Origin: Chryseolinea serpens
GTDB lineage: Bacteria > Bacteroidota > Bacteroidia > Cytophagales > Cyclobacteriaceae
Direction of reading: 5' to 3'
Length of the DNA: 64,000 bases
NCBI RefSeq assembly: GCF_900129725.1
Contig: NZ_FQWQ01000001.1
Coordinates: 3,162,001-3,226,000 of the forward strand
Shown here piece after piece: positions 9,513 through 20,093 of this stretch; within the stretch, counting starts at the first letter, position 1; each line of letters starts with the position of its first letter. The notes beneath the pieces were generated by a model. It ran no database searches. It saw only the letters and a program-made list of their open reading frames with translations, and was not told where the DNA came from. A program made the position numbers and the translations under genes.

Positions 9513-10463
9513 CTAGTGCCTATACCGGGGGGTCCGAACGACTTTTTTGCCGCTGGTGCCAACTACCGGTAGATCATAGCTTATCATAAATTCCAGTGAA
9601 AAAGTCTCTTTTGCAGCCCGATCCTTTACGATAAAGTCGATGCCCGTTCCCAACTTCAGTGACTTGTCTTTCAGCAGAGCATAACCCAGTAGTAAACTGG
9701 CCGCTTCCGACTGTCTAAACGCCACGCCTCCCCACATCGTATCTTTGATGTAGGCAATTCCCGCCAGATCGACTTGGGTCTTGTTCAAATCGGTTCTAAT
9801 GGCGGTGGAGAACTGTACTTTCAGGTCGAAGCTCACCTCGTAGAAATATCCACCGGTGAAGTTGATGTGATTTTCCAAGGCTCCGCGCACGCTGTCCTGG
9901 CCGAAGTTGAACTTGGAGCGCAAGAGGTGGTTGAAGCCTAAGCCGAGGTAGTATTTTTCGGCTCTATAGAAGACGCCCAATCCGAGGTCGGGTCTTACTT
10001 GTGATTCTTTTCCTTCGACAATGAGCGGGTCACCTTCCTGTACGTAGCGATAATATTTGCCGTTGACCGTTTGAGAGTAGATTCCGGCTTTGATACCGAA
10101 ACTTAGTTTGGTGTCTTTGATGCCCAGGTGATAGGCATACATCACTTGTGCTTCGAGGTTGTTCTGAGGACCGAGTTTGTCGTTCATAATGTACGCACCG
10201 GCACCGCTGTTGAGCTTGTGGATGGGTGTGTTGAACGAAACCATTTGCGTAGTGGGAGCACCGCCGTCGCCGAAGCTCGACTGGTAGCCCAACCATTGAC
10301 TTCTATGGATAGCCGAGAAATGGGTAACCCCGTCAACCCCTGCATACGCTGGTGTCATGTACAAGTTATTGAACATGTATTGCGTGAAGAGAGCGTCTTG
10401 CTGAGCAAAAGCCCCTGCGGTAACAAGCAGCAGCGAGAGGGTATAAAAAGTCCTTTTCAGCAT
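9513..10463 (-). CDS. PorP/SprF family type IX secretion outer-membrane protein
   Basis: Outer-membrane beta-barrel of the PorP/SprF family, known to work next to the GldKN ring and in attachment of secreted adhesins. The 316-residue precursor has a signal peptide (LLLVTAGAFAQ) followed by the hallmark DALFTQYMFNNLYMTPAYAG and HRSQWLGYQ. The rest alternates short hydrophobic strands with Gly/Tyr-rich turns, as expected of a barrel (GAGAYIMND, LSFGIKAGIY, YLGLGFNHLL). The gene lies directly upstream of gldK on the same strand, as porP does in other Bacteroidota, which favours the PorP role over one of the many SprF paralogues. Confidence 0.92.
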   Translation of the reverse strand: MLKRTFYTLSLLLVTAGAFAQQDALFTQYMFNNLYMTPAYAGVDGVTHFSAIHRSQWLGYQSSFGDGGAPTTQMVSFNTPIHKLNSGAGAYIMNDKLGPQNNLEAQVMYAYHLGIKDTKLSFGIKAGIYSQTVNGKYYRYVQEGDPLIVEGKESQVRPDLGLGVFYRAEKYYLGLGFNHLLRSKFNFGQDSVRGALENHINFTGGYFYEVSFDLKVQFSTAIRTDLNKTQVDLAGIAYIKDTMWGGVAFRQSEAASLLLGYALLKDKSLKLGTGIDFIVKDRAAKETFSLEFMISYDLPVVGTSGKKVVRTPRYRH

Positions 10464-10573
10464 TAAGTTTAAAAAGTAGAAGCTAAAGTAAACGCTTTTT
10501 TACGACACTGTCAACAAATGTAATTAAAGTGTAATAAAATATCTCACTTAGTAAAATTCAATGAATGAAGTAG

Positions 10574-11353
10574 TTACTTGATGCCGTTAGCCTTCTTAAT
10601 ATAGAGTTCCAGGGCCCCGGTCATGGACGGGGCGTTGGGCAGCGGGGCCTCGATATCCAGGATCAAACCGGCGTCGCGCACGGCTTTGGCCGTTGTGGGG
10701 CCGAAGACGGCGATGCGGGTGTTGTTCTGCTTAAATTCGGGAAAATTCACAAAAAGGGAGTTGATACCGGAGGGGCTGAAGAACGCCAGGATGTCGTAGA
10801 ACACTTCCTTCAGGTCCGACAGGTCGGCTGCAACGGTATGGTAGATGATGGCTTCGGTGTAGTGGTATCCGCCGTCTTTGAGGAAGTCGGGGATGTCGTT
10901 CTTGCGGATATCGGAGCACGGGAAGAGGTACTTCTCGTTTTTGTGCTTCTTCAGGATTTCCAGCAGGTCTTGCGCGGTTTTGAGACCGGTGAAGATCTTG
11001 CGCTTGCGTATGACGATGTATTTCTGAAGGTAGTTCGACGTTTGTTCGGAGATACAGAAGTATTTCATCTCCGGAGGCATTTCCACTTTCAATTCCTGGC
11101 AGATGTGGAAGAAGTGATCCACAGCATTGCGGCTCGTAAAAATGATGGCCGTGTGGTTGAGGATATCGATCTTCTGTTTACGGAATTCTTTGACGGGTAC
11201 GGGTTCGACCTGTATGAATGGCCTGAAGTCAATTTTCAGGTTAAACTTTTCAGCAAGTTTTAAATAGGGAGAATTAGCATCTGCTGGAGCTTCTTGGGTT
11301 ACGAGGATGCTCTTCACTTTGCGCATCCTTTCAGTAGCAATTTCACTCATCAC
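10574..11353 (-). CDS. hemD: Uroporphyrinogen-III synthase family protein (HemD)
   Basis: HemD cyclises hydroxymethylbilane to uroporphyrinogen III in haem and sirohaem synthesis. The 259-residue protein shows the two-lobed HemD pattern: an N-terminal SILVTQ strand, NHTAIIFTSRNAVDHFF in lobe 2, and DILAFFSPSGINSLF followed by TRIAVFGPTTAKAVRDAG near the end. The sequence is divergent, as HemD always is, so the call rests on pattern and on Bacteroidota synteny with the DUF4271 gene 14 bases upstream. The start at 11353 gives MMSEIATERM; a start at the second Met is equally possible. It is probably in one unit with the DUF4271 gene; the porP genes follow after 110 bases. Confidence 0.8.
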   Translation of the reverse strand: MMSEIATERMRKVKSILVTQEAPADANSPYLKLAEKFNLKIDFRPFIQVEPVPVKEFRKQKIDILNHTAIIFTSRNAVDHFFHICQELKVEMPPEMKYFCISEQTSNYLQKYIVIRKRKIFTGLKTAQDLLEILKKHKNEKYLFPCSDIRKNDIPDFLKDGGYHYTEAIIYHTVAADLSDLKEVFYDILAFFSPSGINSLFVNFPEFKQNNTRIAVFGPTTAKAVRDAGLILDIEAPLPNAPSMTGALELYIKKANGIK

Positions 11354-11367
11354 GTAAACGAATCGGG

Positions 11368-12474
11368 CTAATTATAAAGAACCTTAATTGTTATCAGAAA
11401 GGGTATTAATTCCGTCGCACAAATGTACGAAAATAAATGGAACATTGAGTGACCCATCGCGCGCTGTAACTTTAAAAGAATAAGGATGGTCCATCCTGCG
11501 AGCAACCACGACATCATGCTCAGCAGAAATACGTAGAAGCCTTCACGCTGTCCGTGGGTGATGAAGTACAGAAAAAGAATAATCGTTAGAACACCGAAAA
11601 CGCCCAGCAGCAACCGCACCCAATTAAAAAAATGGATGCCACTCACCTCGCGCATGCCGAACACAAAGGCAAGGCCATAGACCAGCACAATCTTCAGGAA
11701 AAACAGCGTCAGCACGATAAAACTCAACCTTGTCCACTCGAGCATCGCCTCCCAAAAGGTGGTCGCCTGGAAGGCGAGCGCAGCCGAATAGTGTGCCGGC
11801 AGAAAATGAAAAATAATGATCAGATAATAGCCGAGCATTAAGCTGCTGTAGGCGTAAAACAAAACGTTGGTGCTGCTGGTGATGCGCGAATAGACCTGGC
11901 TTTCCTCGCCTTCACGCATGGAAAATATTTTCGTAATGGAGAAATAATCTGATGTGAGTTTGGGATTTAGCTTGATGATGATCACCAGCATGGTGAGCAA
12001 AATCATCATCCCCACGATGGCAAAATCACGGAAAGAGGAGAATTGCAGCGGCACGATCGCGGTTGAAGCGGCATCGGAAACCGTCTCCAGGGTGGTTTGA
12101 AGGCCGCCTTCCTTGATGCGTGTTTGATGCACACCGACCTGGAGCACCGGGGCGTGAAATACTTTGCGGAGACTGTCAATTTTCAGATACAGGCCCGTGC
12201 TGTGCTGGGCGGCCAACTGTCCATTCACGAAAAGGGAGACGGGTTCGGTGCTGCTCACGTGGAGCACGACCCCAGGGTATTTTGCTGCCTCAATCCAGAA
12301 ATACACGGTGCTCACCTCGCCGGTCTTCTTTTGGAACGGCTCGAAGCGGTCGTCTTGACTCACTTGCCATTCAGCTTTCAAATCTTTCAACACCGTATAC
12401 TCCTGGCCGAGCAGCGCGGTGGCGCTCAGGAGGGTCAGGAGCGCGGCGATCAAAAAATGCGAGGTTGCCTTCAT
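11368..12474 (-). CDS. DUF4271 family membrane protein
   Basis: A 368-residue protein of unknown function. A signal peptide (LIAALLTLLSATALLGQ) leads into a periplasmic domain of about 120 residues containing VYFWIEAAKYPGVVLHVSS, which resembles a jelly-roll. Then come about seven membrane helices (FAIVGMMILLTMLVIII, LFYAYSSLMLGYYLIII, LSFIVLTLFFLKIVLVYGLAFVF and others). The C-terminal membrane part is the DUF4271 region found beside hemD in many Bacteroidota. Fourteen bases separate it from hemD, so the two are co-transcribed; a role in haem supply or membrane sensing is only a guess. Divergent from hemW. Confidence 0.75.
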   Translation of the reverse strand: MKATSHFLIAALLTLLSATALLGQEYTVLKDLKAEWQVSQDDRFEPFQKKTGEVSTVYFWIEAAKYPGVVLHVSSTEPVSLFVNGQLAAQHSTGLYLKIDSLRKVFHAPVLQVGVHQTRIKEGGLQTTLETVSDAASTAIVPLQFSSFRDFAIVGMMILLTMLVIIIKLNPKLTSDYFSITKIFSMREGEESQVYSRITSSTNVLFYAYSSLMLGYYLIIIFHFLPAHYSAALAFQATTFWEAMLEWTRLSFIVLTLFFLKIVLVYGLAFVFGMREVSGIHFFNWVRLLLGVFGVLTIILFLYFITHGQREGFYVFLLSMMSWLLAGWTILILLKLQRAMGHSMFHLFSYICATELIPFLITIKVLYN

Positions 12475-12538
12475 ATAACTTTCAAAAGTATCAGAATATC
12501 GCCTTATATCCGAAATGCAAGTAAGTTTGTATCGCTTT

Positions 12539-13672
12539 ATGCCGGGTATTTACATCCATATTCCTTTTTGTAAACAAGCGTGTCACTATTGTGATTTTCA
12601 TTTTTCAACCAATCTTGAAAACCGGGGGGCTATTGTACGGGCTCTTTTGGAGGAATTGGTTTTACAGCGCGATTATCTCGGCGGCGAGCAAGTGAACACC
12701 CTCTATTTTGGGGGAGGAACCCCGTCGGTGCTGACACCGGAGGAGTTGGACCAGATCCTGGATACGGTTCACAAAACTTTTTCGGTCAATCCCCACGCCG
12801 AAGTGACCCTGGAGGCCAATCCGGATGACCTTTCCCGCGAAAAGCTAAAGGCACTGCGCCAGGCCGGCATTAACCGGCTCAGCGTCGGCATCCAGTCTTT
12901 CGACGATGTGGTCTTAAAATTCCTCCACCGCGCTCATGATGCGGCCCTGGCCAGGCGATGTATTTCCGATGCCTACGAGGTCGGATTCCAGAACATCAGC
13001 CTGGATCTGATCTATGCCATTCCCGACCAGGACGAGGTCGTTTGGGAGCGGAACATCGAGGAGGCCCTGCGTCTCAAACCCCAACATATTTCGTCGTATT
13101 CACTCACGATCGAGGAAAAAACCACCTTTGGGCGATGGGCCGCCAAGGGAAAGCTCACACCCGTAGCAGACGATACGGCGGGACATCAGTTGCTGGTGTT
13201 GGTCGACCGGCTGGAGCGCGCGGGGTTCGAGCAGTATGAGGTTTCCAACTTTTCGCTGCCTGGATTTCAGTCCAAACACAACAGCAGCTATTGGCGGTCG
13301 GAGAAATATCTCGGTGTAGGTCCCAGCGCACACTCCTACGACGGAGTCAGCCGACAATTTAACGTGAGCAATAACGCGTTTTACCTGAAAGCCCTTCAGG
13401 AACGGCGAATTCCCGCCACGATAGAGGTTCTCACGCGCGAAGACCAGATCAATGACTATTTGCTCACCACCCTGCGCACATCGTGGGGGACCGACCTGGC
13501 GCGTATCCTGAACCTGTGGGGGTATGACCTGCTGGCGGCCCACGAGGGATATATCGGCGCACTGGTGGAGAACGGCCATGCGCTGCTGGAGAGCCGGGTG
13601 CTGCGCCTCACAAAAAACGGCAAACTGCTGGCCGACAAAATTGCTTCCGATCTATTTTTGCTAACGCCCTGA
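12539..13672 (+). CDS. hemW: Radical SAM haem chaperone HemW (coproporphyrinogen-oxidase-like)
   Basis: HemW is a radical SAM, 4Fe-4S protein that binds haem; it resembles HemN but acts as a haem chaperone. The 377 residues show IYIHIPFCKQACHYCDFHF, which has the CxxxCxxC cluster motif with the HemW-type extra residue (C-Y-C-D-F), the SAM-binding GGGTPS motif, and the C-terminal HemN region. I chose ATG 12539 (MPGIYIHIPF) over the ATG at 12515 because the conserved sequence begins right there. Its stop codon sits inside a small inverted repeat (AACGCC 13663-13668 and GGCGTT 13674-13679) with no T run. It is transcribed divergently from the DUF4271-hemD pair. Confidence 0.93.
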   Translation: MPGIYIHIPFCKQACHYCDFHFSTNLENRGAIVRALLEELVLQRDYLGGEQVNTLYFGGGTPSVLTPEELDQILDTVHKTFSVNPHAEVTLEANPDDLSREKLKALRQAGINRLSVGIQSFDDVVLKFLHRAHDAALARRCISDAYEVGFQNISLDLIYAIPDQDEVVWERNIEEALRLKPQHISSYSLTIEEKTTFGRWAAKGKLTPVADDTAGHQLLVLVDRLERAGFEQYEVSNFSLPGFQSKHNSSYWRSEKYLGVGPSAHSYDGVSRQFNVSNNAFYLKALQERRIPATIEVLTREDQINDYLLTTLRTSWGTDLARILNLWGYDLLAAHEGYIGALVENGHALLESRVLRLTKNGKLLADKIASDLFLLTP

Positions 13673-13739
13673 TGGCGTTGCGGGGCCACGAAGAACTTTT
13701 GTATTTTTCGATGTTGTTTCATCCCCTAACACCATCATT

Positions 13740-14108
13740 GTGAGATCAACGGAAGAAAAAAAGGTATACATGCTCCTGAAATCGGTCATTTTCCACTACC
13801 ACGGACTGGACGAGCAGGAAAAGGAAGACCTTGACAAGACCGCCGACGAACTGGACGCCCACGTGGAATACAAATGGGCGCTGGATTTTGTGGGCCAGGA
13901 CCACCTTACTTCCTTTGAGCGGGCCCGCCTTTACCTGAACGACATCATCGCCGACTATCCAAAAGAAAAAAGAATCGAATTGATCAACATGGTGTGGCAG
14001 GCAAACAACCTGAAGGGCTATGTTACTGAGATGGAAGCTACCGCCATGCTGAAACTTGCCAAAGATTGGAATGTGCAGCGGGAGTTGATTGAGTTGGTGC
14101 TAAAATGA
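13740..14108 (+). CDS. Conserved hypothetical protein, small and acidic
   Basis: A 122-residue soluble, mainly helical, acidic protein that I cannot assign. Start is GTG at 13740 (no in-frame ATG upstream); ATG 13770 would give a 112-residue form. Visible features are the helical stretches YMLLKSVIFHYHGLDEQEKEDL, HVEYKWALDFVG and MEATAMLKLAKDWNVQRELIELVL, reminiscent of TerB-like or other all-helical adaptor folds. It follows hemW by 67 bases on the same strand. I believe homologues occur widely in Cytophagales without known function. Confidence 0.7.
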   Translation: MRSTEEKKVYMLLKSVIFHYHGLDEQEKEDLDKTADELDAHVEYKWALDFVGQDHLTSFERARLYLNDIIADYPKEKRIELINMVWQANNLKGYVTEMEATAMLKLAKDWNVQRELIELVLK

Positions 14109-14270
14109 CCTTTCTGGAGACCATCCCTCCCCTCCTGACACTTCATGGACGACTTACAGCCTCACGCCAGAATCTTCGCTGGCTCTATCCCTGCTTTTGA
14201 CCGAGTCCTGACGCATAAGCGAGCGCGTACATTTTTATTCCGTCTACATCTGATCTCCCCAAAACAAAAA

Positions 14271-14298
14271 AAGAGGCTGCCTTTTCGGGTAGCCTCTT
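14271..14298 (-). terminator. Rho-independent terminator downstream of rho
   Basis: AAGAGGCTGCC at 14271-14281 pairs with GGTAGCCTCTT at 14288-14298 around a short loop. Read on the minus strand, the hairpin is followed by a run of T (TTTTTTTG). It lies 25 bases past the rho stop codon, so the natural reading is the end of the rho transcript. It is mildly ironic that the rho gene ends in an intrinsic terminator. Confidence 0.8.
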
Positions 14299-14322
14299 CT
14301 TTCGTTAAAGTGTTGCTATGTT

Positions 14323-15927
<1,605 letters not shown>

Positions 15928-16100
15928 GTTAATTTAAAAATGAGGTTGTTGAAAAAAAGTGTTTTTGTTGAATTGATTGTGTTGTGATCAGCCAAGCTGA
16001 AGTTAGGATCATGGAAACAACTAACTAGAGAACTAAGTTTTGGGTAAATAAAGTTCGGAATTTTTGTTCAGAAGGCTTGAGATGAAGCCGTATGATGATG

Positions 16101-16131
16101 CAAGTATAGGCGAAATTTGACTATTATCAAA
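16101..16131 (-). promoter_or_regulatory. Bacteroidota-type promoter for rho
   Basis: On the minus strand TTTG (16131-16128), a 19-base spacer and TATACTTG (16108-16101) match the Bacteroidota TTTG/TAnnTTTG consensus with one mismatch. The predicted transcription start would leave an untranslated leader of roughly 165 bases before rho. Confidence 0.55.
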
Positions 16132-16182
16132 TTGTGAAAATATTTTATTCGCCCCAAAAAGCCGTCCGCTGTGCAAAAAAAC

Positions 16183-16190
16183 TAATTTTG
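16183..16190 (+). promoter_or_regulatory. Candidate -7 element for serS
   Basis: TAATTTTG matches the TAnnTTTG element exactly and lies 28 bases before the serS start. I see no good TTTG at the expected upstream spacing, so the promoter is only half supported. The 290-base gap between rho and serS holds nothing else I recognise. Confidence 0.35.
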
Positions 16191-16217
16191 AATCCTTAAA
16201 AAAAACTAAAAATTCTC

Positions 16218-17492
16218 ATGCTACAGGCAGTTGTCATCCGCGAACACACAGCGAAAATATTGGAAGGCCTCCGGAAACGAAATCTGAAGGACGCCGATGT
16301 CCTTATACAAGCTATCCTGGACAATGATCTGCTGCGCCGCGACACGCAAAGGATCTTGGATGACCTGAAAGCAAAGTCGAACCTGGATTCCAAAAAGATC
16401 GGCGAGCTGATGAAATCCGGCCAGGCCAACGAGGCCACGGCCCTGCGCGCTTCTGTCGCTGCCGATAAAGAAAAGATCAAGAATCTGGAAGCCGACCTGG
16501 ACGTGTATGAGAAAAAGCAAACCGAAATTCTTTACAAGATCCCCAACGTGCCCCATGAAAAGGTACCCGCCGGTAAAAGCGCAGAGGATAACATCACCGT
16601 ACACCAACACGGTACCCCTCCTACGCTCGGTGCTCAAGCCTTGCCGCATTGGGATCTCATCAAGAAATACGACATCATCGACTTTGATCTCGGCAACAAG
16701 ATCAGTGGCGCGGGCTTCCCCGTCTACAAGGGAAAAGGCGCCAAGCTTCAGCGGGCCCTGATCAATTTCTTCCTCGACGAAGCGGAGAAACAAAACTACA
16801 AGGAAGTGCAGCCTCCCATCGTCGTGAACGAAGCGTCCGGTTATGGAACCGGCCAGTTGCCCGACAAGGAAGGTCAAATGTACTTTATCACCGAAGACGG
16901 TCTCTACCTCATCCCCACGGCAGAGGTGCCCATCACCAATCTCTATCGCGACGTGATCGTGGCAGAAGAAGAATTGCCCGTGAAGAACGTGGGCTATACG
17001 CCGTGCTTCCGTCGCGAGGCGGGCAGCTGGGGAGCACACGTGCGCGGGCTGAATCGCCTCCACCAATTCGACAAGGTAGAGATCGTGCAGATCGCGAAGG
17101 CCGAAGATTCTTATGGCATCCTGGACGAAATGTGTGCCCACGTGCAGGGCCTGTTAGAGAAGCTGGAACTCCCCTATCGCAAGTTGCTGCTTTGTGGCGG
17201 CGACATGGGATTCAGCTCTGCGTTGACCTATGACATGGAGGTGTACGCAGCAGGACAACAGCGTTGGCTGGAGGTTAGTTCCGTCAGCAATTTTGAAACC
17301 TACCAAGCCAATCGGTTGAAGCTTCGCTACAAAAGCAAAGAAGGCAAAACGCAACTGCTCCACACCTTGAACGGCAGCGCGCTGGCCTTGCCCCGCATTG
17401 TGGCGGCGTTGCTGGAAAACAATCAGACACCGGAAGGCATTCGCATTCCCAAGGTGCTGGTGCCCTATACCAAATTTGAATTCATCAACTAA
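16218..17492 (+). CDS. serS: Seryl-tRNA synthetase
   Basis: Charges tRNA-Ser with serine in the cytoplasm. The 424-residue enzyme has the long N-terminal coiled-coil arm (about 30-105, LRASVAADKEKIKNLEADLDVYEKKQ) that grips the long variable arm of tRNA-Ser, followed by the class II core: motif 2 around FRREAGSWG, and motif 3 in LNGSALALPRIVAALLENNQ, with the NFETYQANR serine/ATP-site segment between. Start ATG 16218 begins directly before the arm. It is followed after 48 bases by the nucleoid-associated protein gene. A tRNA-Ser(UGA) gene lies later in the window at 51 kb. Confidence 0.97.
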   Translation: MLQAVVIREHTAKILEGLRKRNLKDADVLIQAILDNDLLRRDTQRILDDLKAKSNLDSKKIGELMKSGQANEATALRASVAADKEKIKNLEADLDVYEKKQTEILYKIPNVPHEKVPAGKSAEDNITVHQHGTPPTLGAQALPHWDLIKKYDIIDFDLGNKISGAGFPVYKGKGAKLQRALINFFLDEAEKQNYKEVQPPIVVNEASGYGTGQLPDKEGQMYFITEDGLYLIPTAEVPITNLYRDVIVAEEELPVKNVGYTPCFRREAGSWGAHVRGLNRLHQFDKVEIVQIAKAEDSYGILDEMCAHVQGLLEKLELPYRKLLLCGGDMGFSSALTYDMEVYAAGQQRWLEVSSVSNFETYQANRLKLRYKSKEGKTQLLHTLNGSALALPRIVAALLENNQTPEGIRIPKVLVPYTKFEFIN

Positions 17493-17540
17493 TTTCGTCA
17501 ACGATCCCACGGGATAAGACGGATCATTCCTACCGCGCTT

Positions 17541-18581
17541 ATGATCGAACGCAGTCAAAGTAGTATTCTCCAGGTGTCGGTGCATGTGGTGGGCAACCGT
17601 GGTGCGCAAGAGTTGCTGAGAATTTCCGAAGAACCGCTGGATGTGGAGGACGACGCTTTGCAAGACCTGCTCCTCACCTATTTTCTATCCAACTTTACGA
17701 CGCCGGAATATTATGCCTTCACGTTTTCGAACGAGGATTTCTCGCTAAACCCGTTGTTTCAATTTGCCCGAAACATTTTTGAGGAGGCCGAATCGTTTCA
17801 TGAAAACACGGTCAACATTGCGAAGCATTTATACGAGGCGACGCAGCATCCCAACATCAAGTCGGGCGATTTGTATGTGGCACGTTTGTCGGGAGTGGTG
17901 ATCGACAACCAGTCGATGGACGCCATTGGTATCTTCAAATCAGAAAACAAAGAGACCTATTTAAAGCTGAAGGCCAATCCCGGCGACTTCAACCTCCACG
18001 CCGACGAGGGGGTAAACATTCGCAAGCTCGACAAAGGATGTCTCATCCTGAACCGAGGTGTGGAGGAAGGATATTCGATCCTGATCGTGGACAATGCCAA
18101 CAAGTCGGACGCGCAATTTTGGAAAAGTGATTTTCTCCATGTGAAGCCCGTGTCGGATGCCTTTCACCATACGCATAATTTCATGAACCTTACCCGTCAG
18201 TACGTAGGGGATCAGTTGGATGAGGAGTTCAGTGTTTCGAAAGCCGACAAGATCGACTTGCTGAACCGGTCGATGGAGTTCTTCAAATCGAAGGAGCAGT
18301 TCAACCAAAGCGAGTTCGAGGTAGAGGTACTGGCAGATGCTTCGGTGATCGAGTCTTTTCGAAAATATGAGAAAACGTTTATGTCGGACGCCCAGATCGC
18401 CGACAACTTCGAGATCTCCGCGCAGGCGGTGAAGCGGCAGGCCCGCGTCTTTAAGAGTGTGCTCAAGCTCGACAAGAATTTTCATATCTATATTCACGGC
18501 AGCCGCGAGCTCATCGAAAAGGGCTACGACGAGGCGATGAACAAGCACTATTACAAGATTTATTTCGACGAGGAGAGCTAG
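17541..18581 (+). CDS. Nucleoid-associated protein, NdpA/YejK (NA37) family
   Basis: The 346-residue protein matches the NA37 family pattern: VHVVGNRGAQELLRISEEPL near the N-terminus, FARNIFEEAESFHENTVNIAKHLYEATQHPNIKSGDLYVA, FKSENKETYLKL and YSILIVDNANKSDAQFW. Family members bind DNA and associate with the nucleoid; no enzymatic role is known to me. It lies 48 bases after serS on the same strand, probably in one transcript. Length and content are ordinary for the Bacteroidota members of the family. Confidence 0.85.
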   Translation: MIERSQSSILQVSVHVVGNRGAQELLRISEEPLDVEDDALQDLLLTYFLSNFTTPEYYAFTFSNEDFSLNPLFQFARNIFEEAESFHENTVNIAKHLYEATQHPNIKSGDLYVARLSGVVIDNQSMDAIGIFKSENKETYLKLKANPGDFNLHADEGVNIRKLDKGCLILNRGVEEGYSILIVDNANKSDAQFWKSDFLHVKPVSDAFHHTHNFMNLTRQYVGDQLDEEFSVSKADKIDLLNRSMEFFKSKEQFNQSEFEVEVLADASVIESFRKYEKTFMSDAQIADNFEISAQAVKRQARVFKSVLKLDKNFHIYIHGSRELIEKGYDEAMNKHYYKIYFDEES

Positions 18582-18639
18582 TGGCTTTTTTTATCAGCAG
18601 GTCCTTTAGTAACTTTAATGACCTCTAAAAAAAAGACCT

Positions 18640-19062
18640 ATGGAACGTCAGACCCTCGGCGAAAGAATTAAGCGCACCTCAAAAAAAGTTCTCCGCATTG
18701 TTATCGCGCTGGTTGTGATCACCCTCATTTCGCTTTTCAGTTTTTACTACTGGGGCGTGTATGAAGACGGCGTGATGGCCGGAAGAATATTGCGGGTCAG
18801 TATAAAGGGCGTGGCCTTCAAAACGTATGAAGGCAAGATCGACCTCCAAGCCTTTGGGGCTTTGAAGAACGCCAGTCCTATTGCAGAATCGTTCGATTTC
18901 TCGGTCGAGAAAAGCGACAAAGACCTCATCAAGGAATTGGAGACCGTTGCCCTCAGTGGCGAGCGTGTGAATCTTTACTTCATTAAGCGTTATGCGATCT
19001 TCCCCTGGCGAGGTGAAACCCGATATTTTGCCACGCGTATTGAACGGCTTGATAGTAAGTGA
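18640..19062 (+). CDS. Conserved small membrane-anchored protein of unknown function
   Basis: A 140-residue protein with one N-terminal membrane helix (VLRIVIALVVITLISLFSFYYWG, about 16-39) preceded by a Lys/Arg-rich stretch, so the C-terminal 100 residues should be periplasmic. The soluble part has a VYEDGVMAGRILRVSIKGVAFKTYEGKIDL segment that I recall from short Bacteroidota proteins often misnamed 6-phosphogluconate dehydrogenase; nothing here resembles that enzyme. It follows the nucleoid protein by 58 bases. A bidirectional terminator lies about 140 bases downstream. Confidence 0.75.
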   Translation: MERQTLGERIKRTSKKVLRIVIALVVITLISLFSFYYWGVYEDGVMAGRILRVSIKGVAFKTYEGKIDLQAFGALKNASPIAESFDFSVEKSDKDLIKELETVALSGERVNLYFIKRYAIFPWRGETRYFATRIERLDSK

Positions 19063-19201
19063 CCCGCGGCTGTTGTCGCGCTGAAAAAGTCAGGAGGCCA
19101 TTCCAGCATCCCACGAAGGTGGATTGAAACAACACGAAGGTCGAATACAGAACTAAATAAACGGACTGCTCTTTGTGTTGCAGGCGTTTTATGAAACAAA
19201 A

Positions 19202-19230
19202 AAAGGCTGCCCTCTTAGAAGGCAGCCTTT
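19202..19230. terminator. Bidirectional intrinsic terminator
   Basis: AAAGGCTGCC (19202-19211) and GGCAGCCTTT (19221-19230) form a 10-base-pair perfect stem with a 9-base loop. T-rich tracts follow on both strands (TTTTGTATTTTT on plus, TTTTTTTG on minus), so it can end both the plus-strand gene at 18640 and the minus-strand gene whose stop is at 19256. Its stem core resembles that of the rho terminator. Confidence 0.8.
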
Positions 19231-19255
19231 TGTATTTTTGATTGGCTTGCAGATC

Positions 19256-19993
19256 TTATGCTGTAGCAGCAGACGACTCTTCGAATTTCTGGGAGATTCT
19301 CAGTGTTACGGTCTTCTTGGCTTTGTAGCCGCAATAGCCGCACTGGAAATGTTTCAGCAGCTGGCCTTCTTCACCTACGGAAGGGGCCTTCAGGATCTCT
19401 TCGCGCACCACCTTGAAAGTTTGGTAGTTGCACTCAGGGCACTGCAGCGCGTGCAGGTGACCAGAATAGCGCTCGATCTTTACGTAGCCGGTTTCTTCAT
19501 CTTTCCACACATCGTAGTCGACAGAGAAAACGTTTTCTTCGGCTTGCATACCTTCATCGAGGTAAGCATCTTCCTCTTCTTCGCCCAGGAGCTTCATAGC
19601 TTTGCCGGTCTTCGGAGAAACACGCGGTTTGTAGCGCAGTGCCTTCAACCGTTTTTCGATGAAGAAGGGGTAATAGAATTTGAGCATGTTTTGAATGATC
19701 AACGCCACGATCATACCCATAGCAAACGTTGTGAATCCGCGTACGAAGATCCAAAGGGGTGACAACTCGCCGATGTTGGCGTTAGCGTAGAAGCAGCATC
19801 CGATGATAAGGATAATAGCAGCTATCCAGAGCGTTCTGATCTCGCTTTTGTTGATGAAATCGTATTTCACCTTGGCGTCATTCATGGTCGCCAGACGGAT
19901 CACGTGGTAGATTACGATCAAGATTGAGATTGCCCACGCGACATAAGCAATGTTTTTGGCCATTGCGTTCCATGCGTCAAAATTTCCTTGCAT
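19256..19993 (-). CDS. Membrane protein with C-terminal zinc-ribbon-like domain, unknown function
   Basis: A 245-residue protein. Three probable membrane helices occupy the first 110 residues (NIAYVAWAISILIVIYHVI, LWIAAIILIIGCCFYANA, FVRGFTTFAMGMIVALIIQ). A charged cytoplasmic stretch (GEEEEDAYLDEG) follows, and then a four-cysteine module, CPEC at about 185 and CGYC at about 222, that looks like a zinc ribbon. I do not know a named family. A promoter with an exact TATATTTG element precedes it and a strong hairpin follows, so it is probably monocistronic. Confidence 0.7.
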   Translation of the reverse strand: MQGNFDAWNAMAKNIAYVAWAISILIVIYHVIRLATMNDAKVKYDFINKSEIRTLWIAAIILIIGCCFYANANIGELSPLWIFVRGFTTFAMGMIVALIIQNMLKFYYPFFIEKRLKALRYKPRVSPKTGKAMKLLGEEEEDAYLDEGMQAEENVFSVDYDVWKDEETGYVKIERYSGHLHALQCPECNYQTFKVVREEILKAPSVGEEGQLLKHFQCGYCGYKAKKTVTLRISQKFEESSAATA

Positions 19994-20025
19994 AAACTCG
20001 GATTGGTTATTAGTATTCTTAATAG

Positions 20026-20033
20026 CAAATATA
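20026..20033 (-). promoter_or_regulatory. Candidate -7 element upstream of the zinc-ribbon membrane protein
   Basis: On the minus strand the sequence TATATTTG, followed by C, is an exact match to the Bacteroidota TAnnTTTG element and lies 32 bases from the start codon. The -33 TTTG is not obvious at standard spacing. Confidence 0.45.
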
Positions 20034-20093
20034 ATTTCCTCTTTTCTTTAAACCTAGCAAGTATCGGTAGTTAATGTCGCCAAAATGCCGTTT

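Noticed and set aside
13663-13679. Hairpin at the hemW stop codon as a terminator
   Set aside because: AACGCC/GGCGTT has no T tract and the next gene starts soon after, so termination is unlikely.
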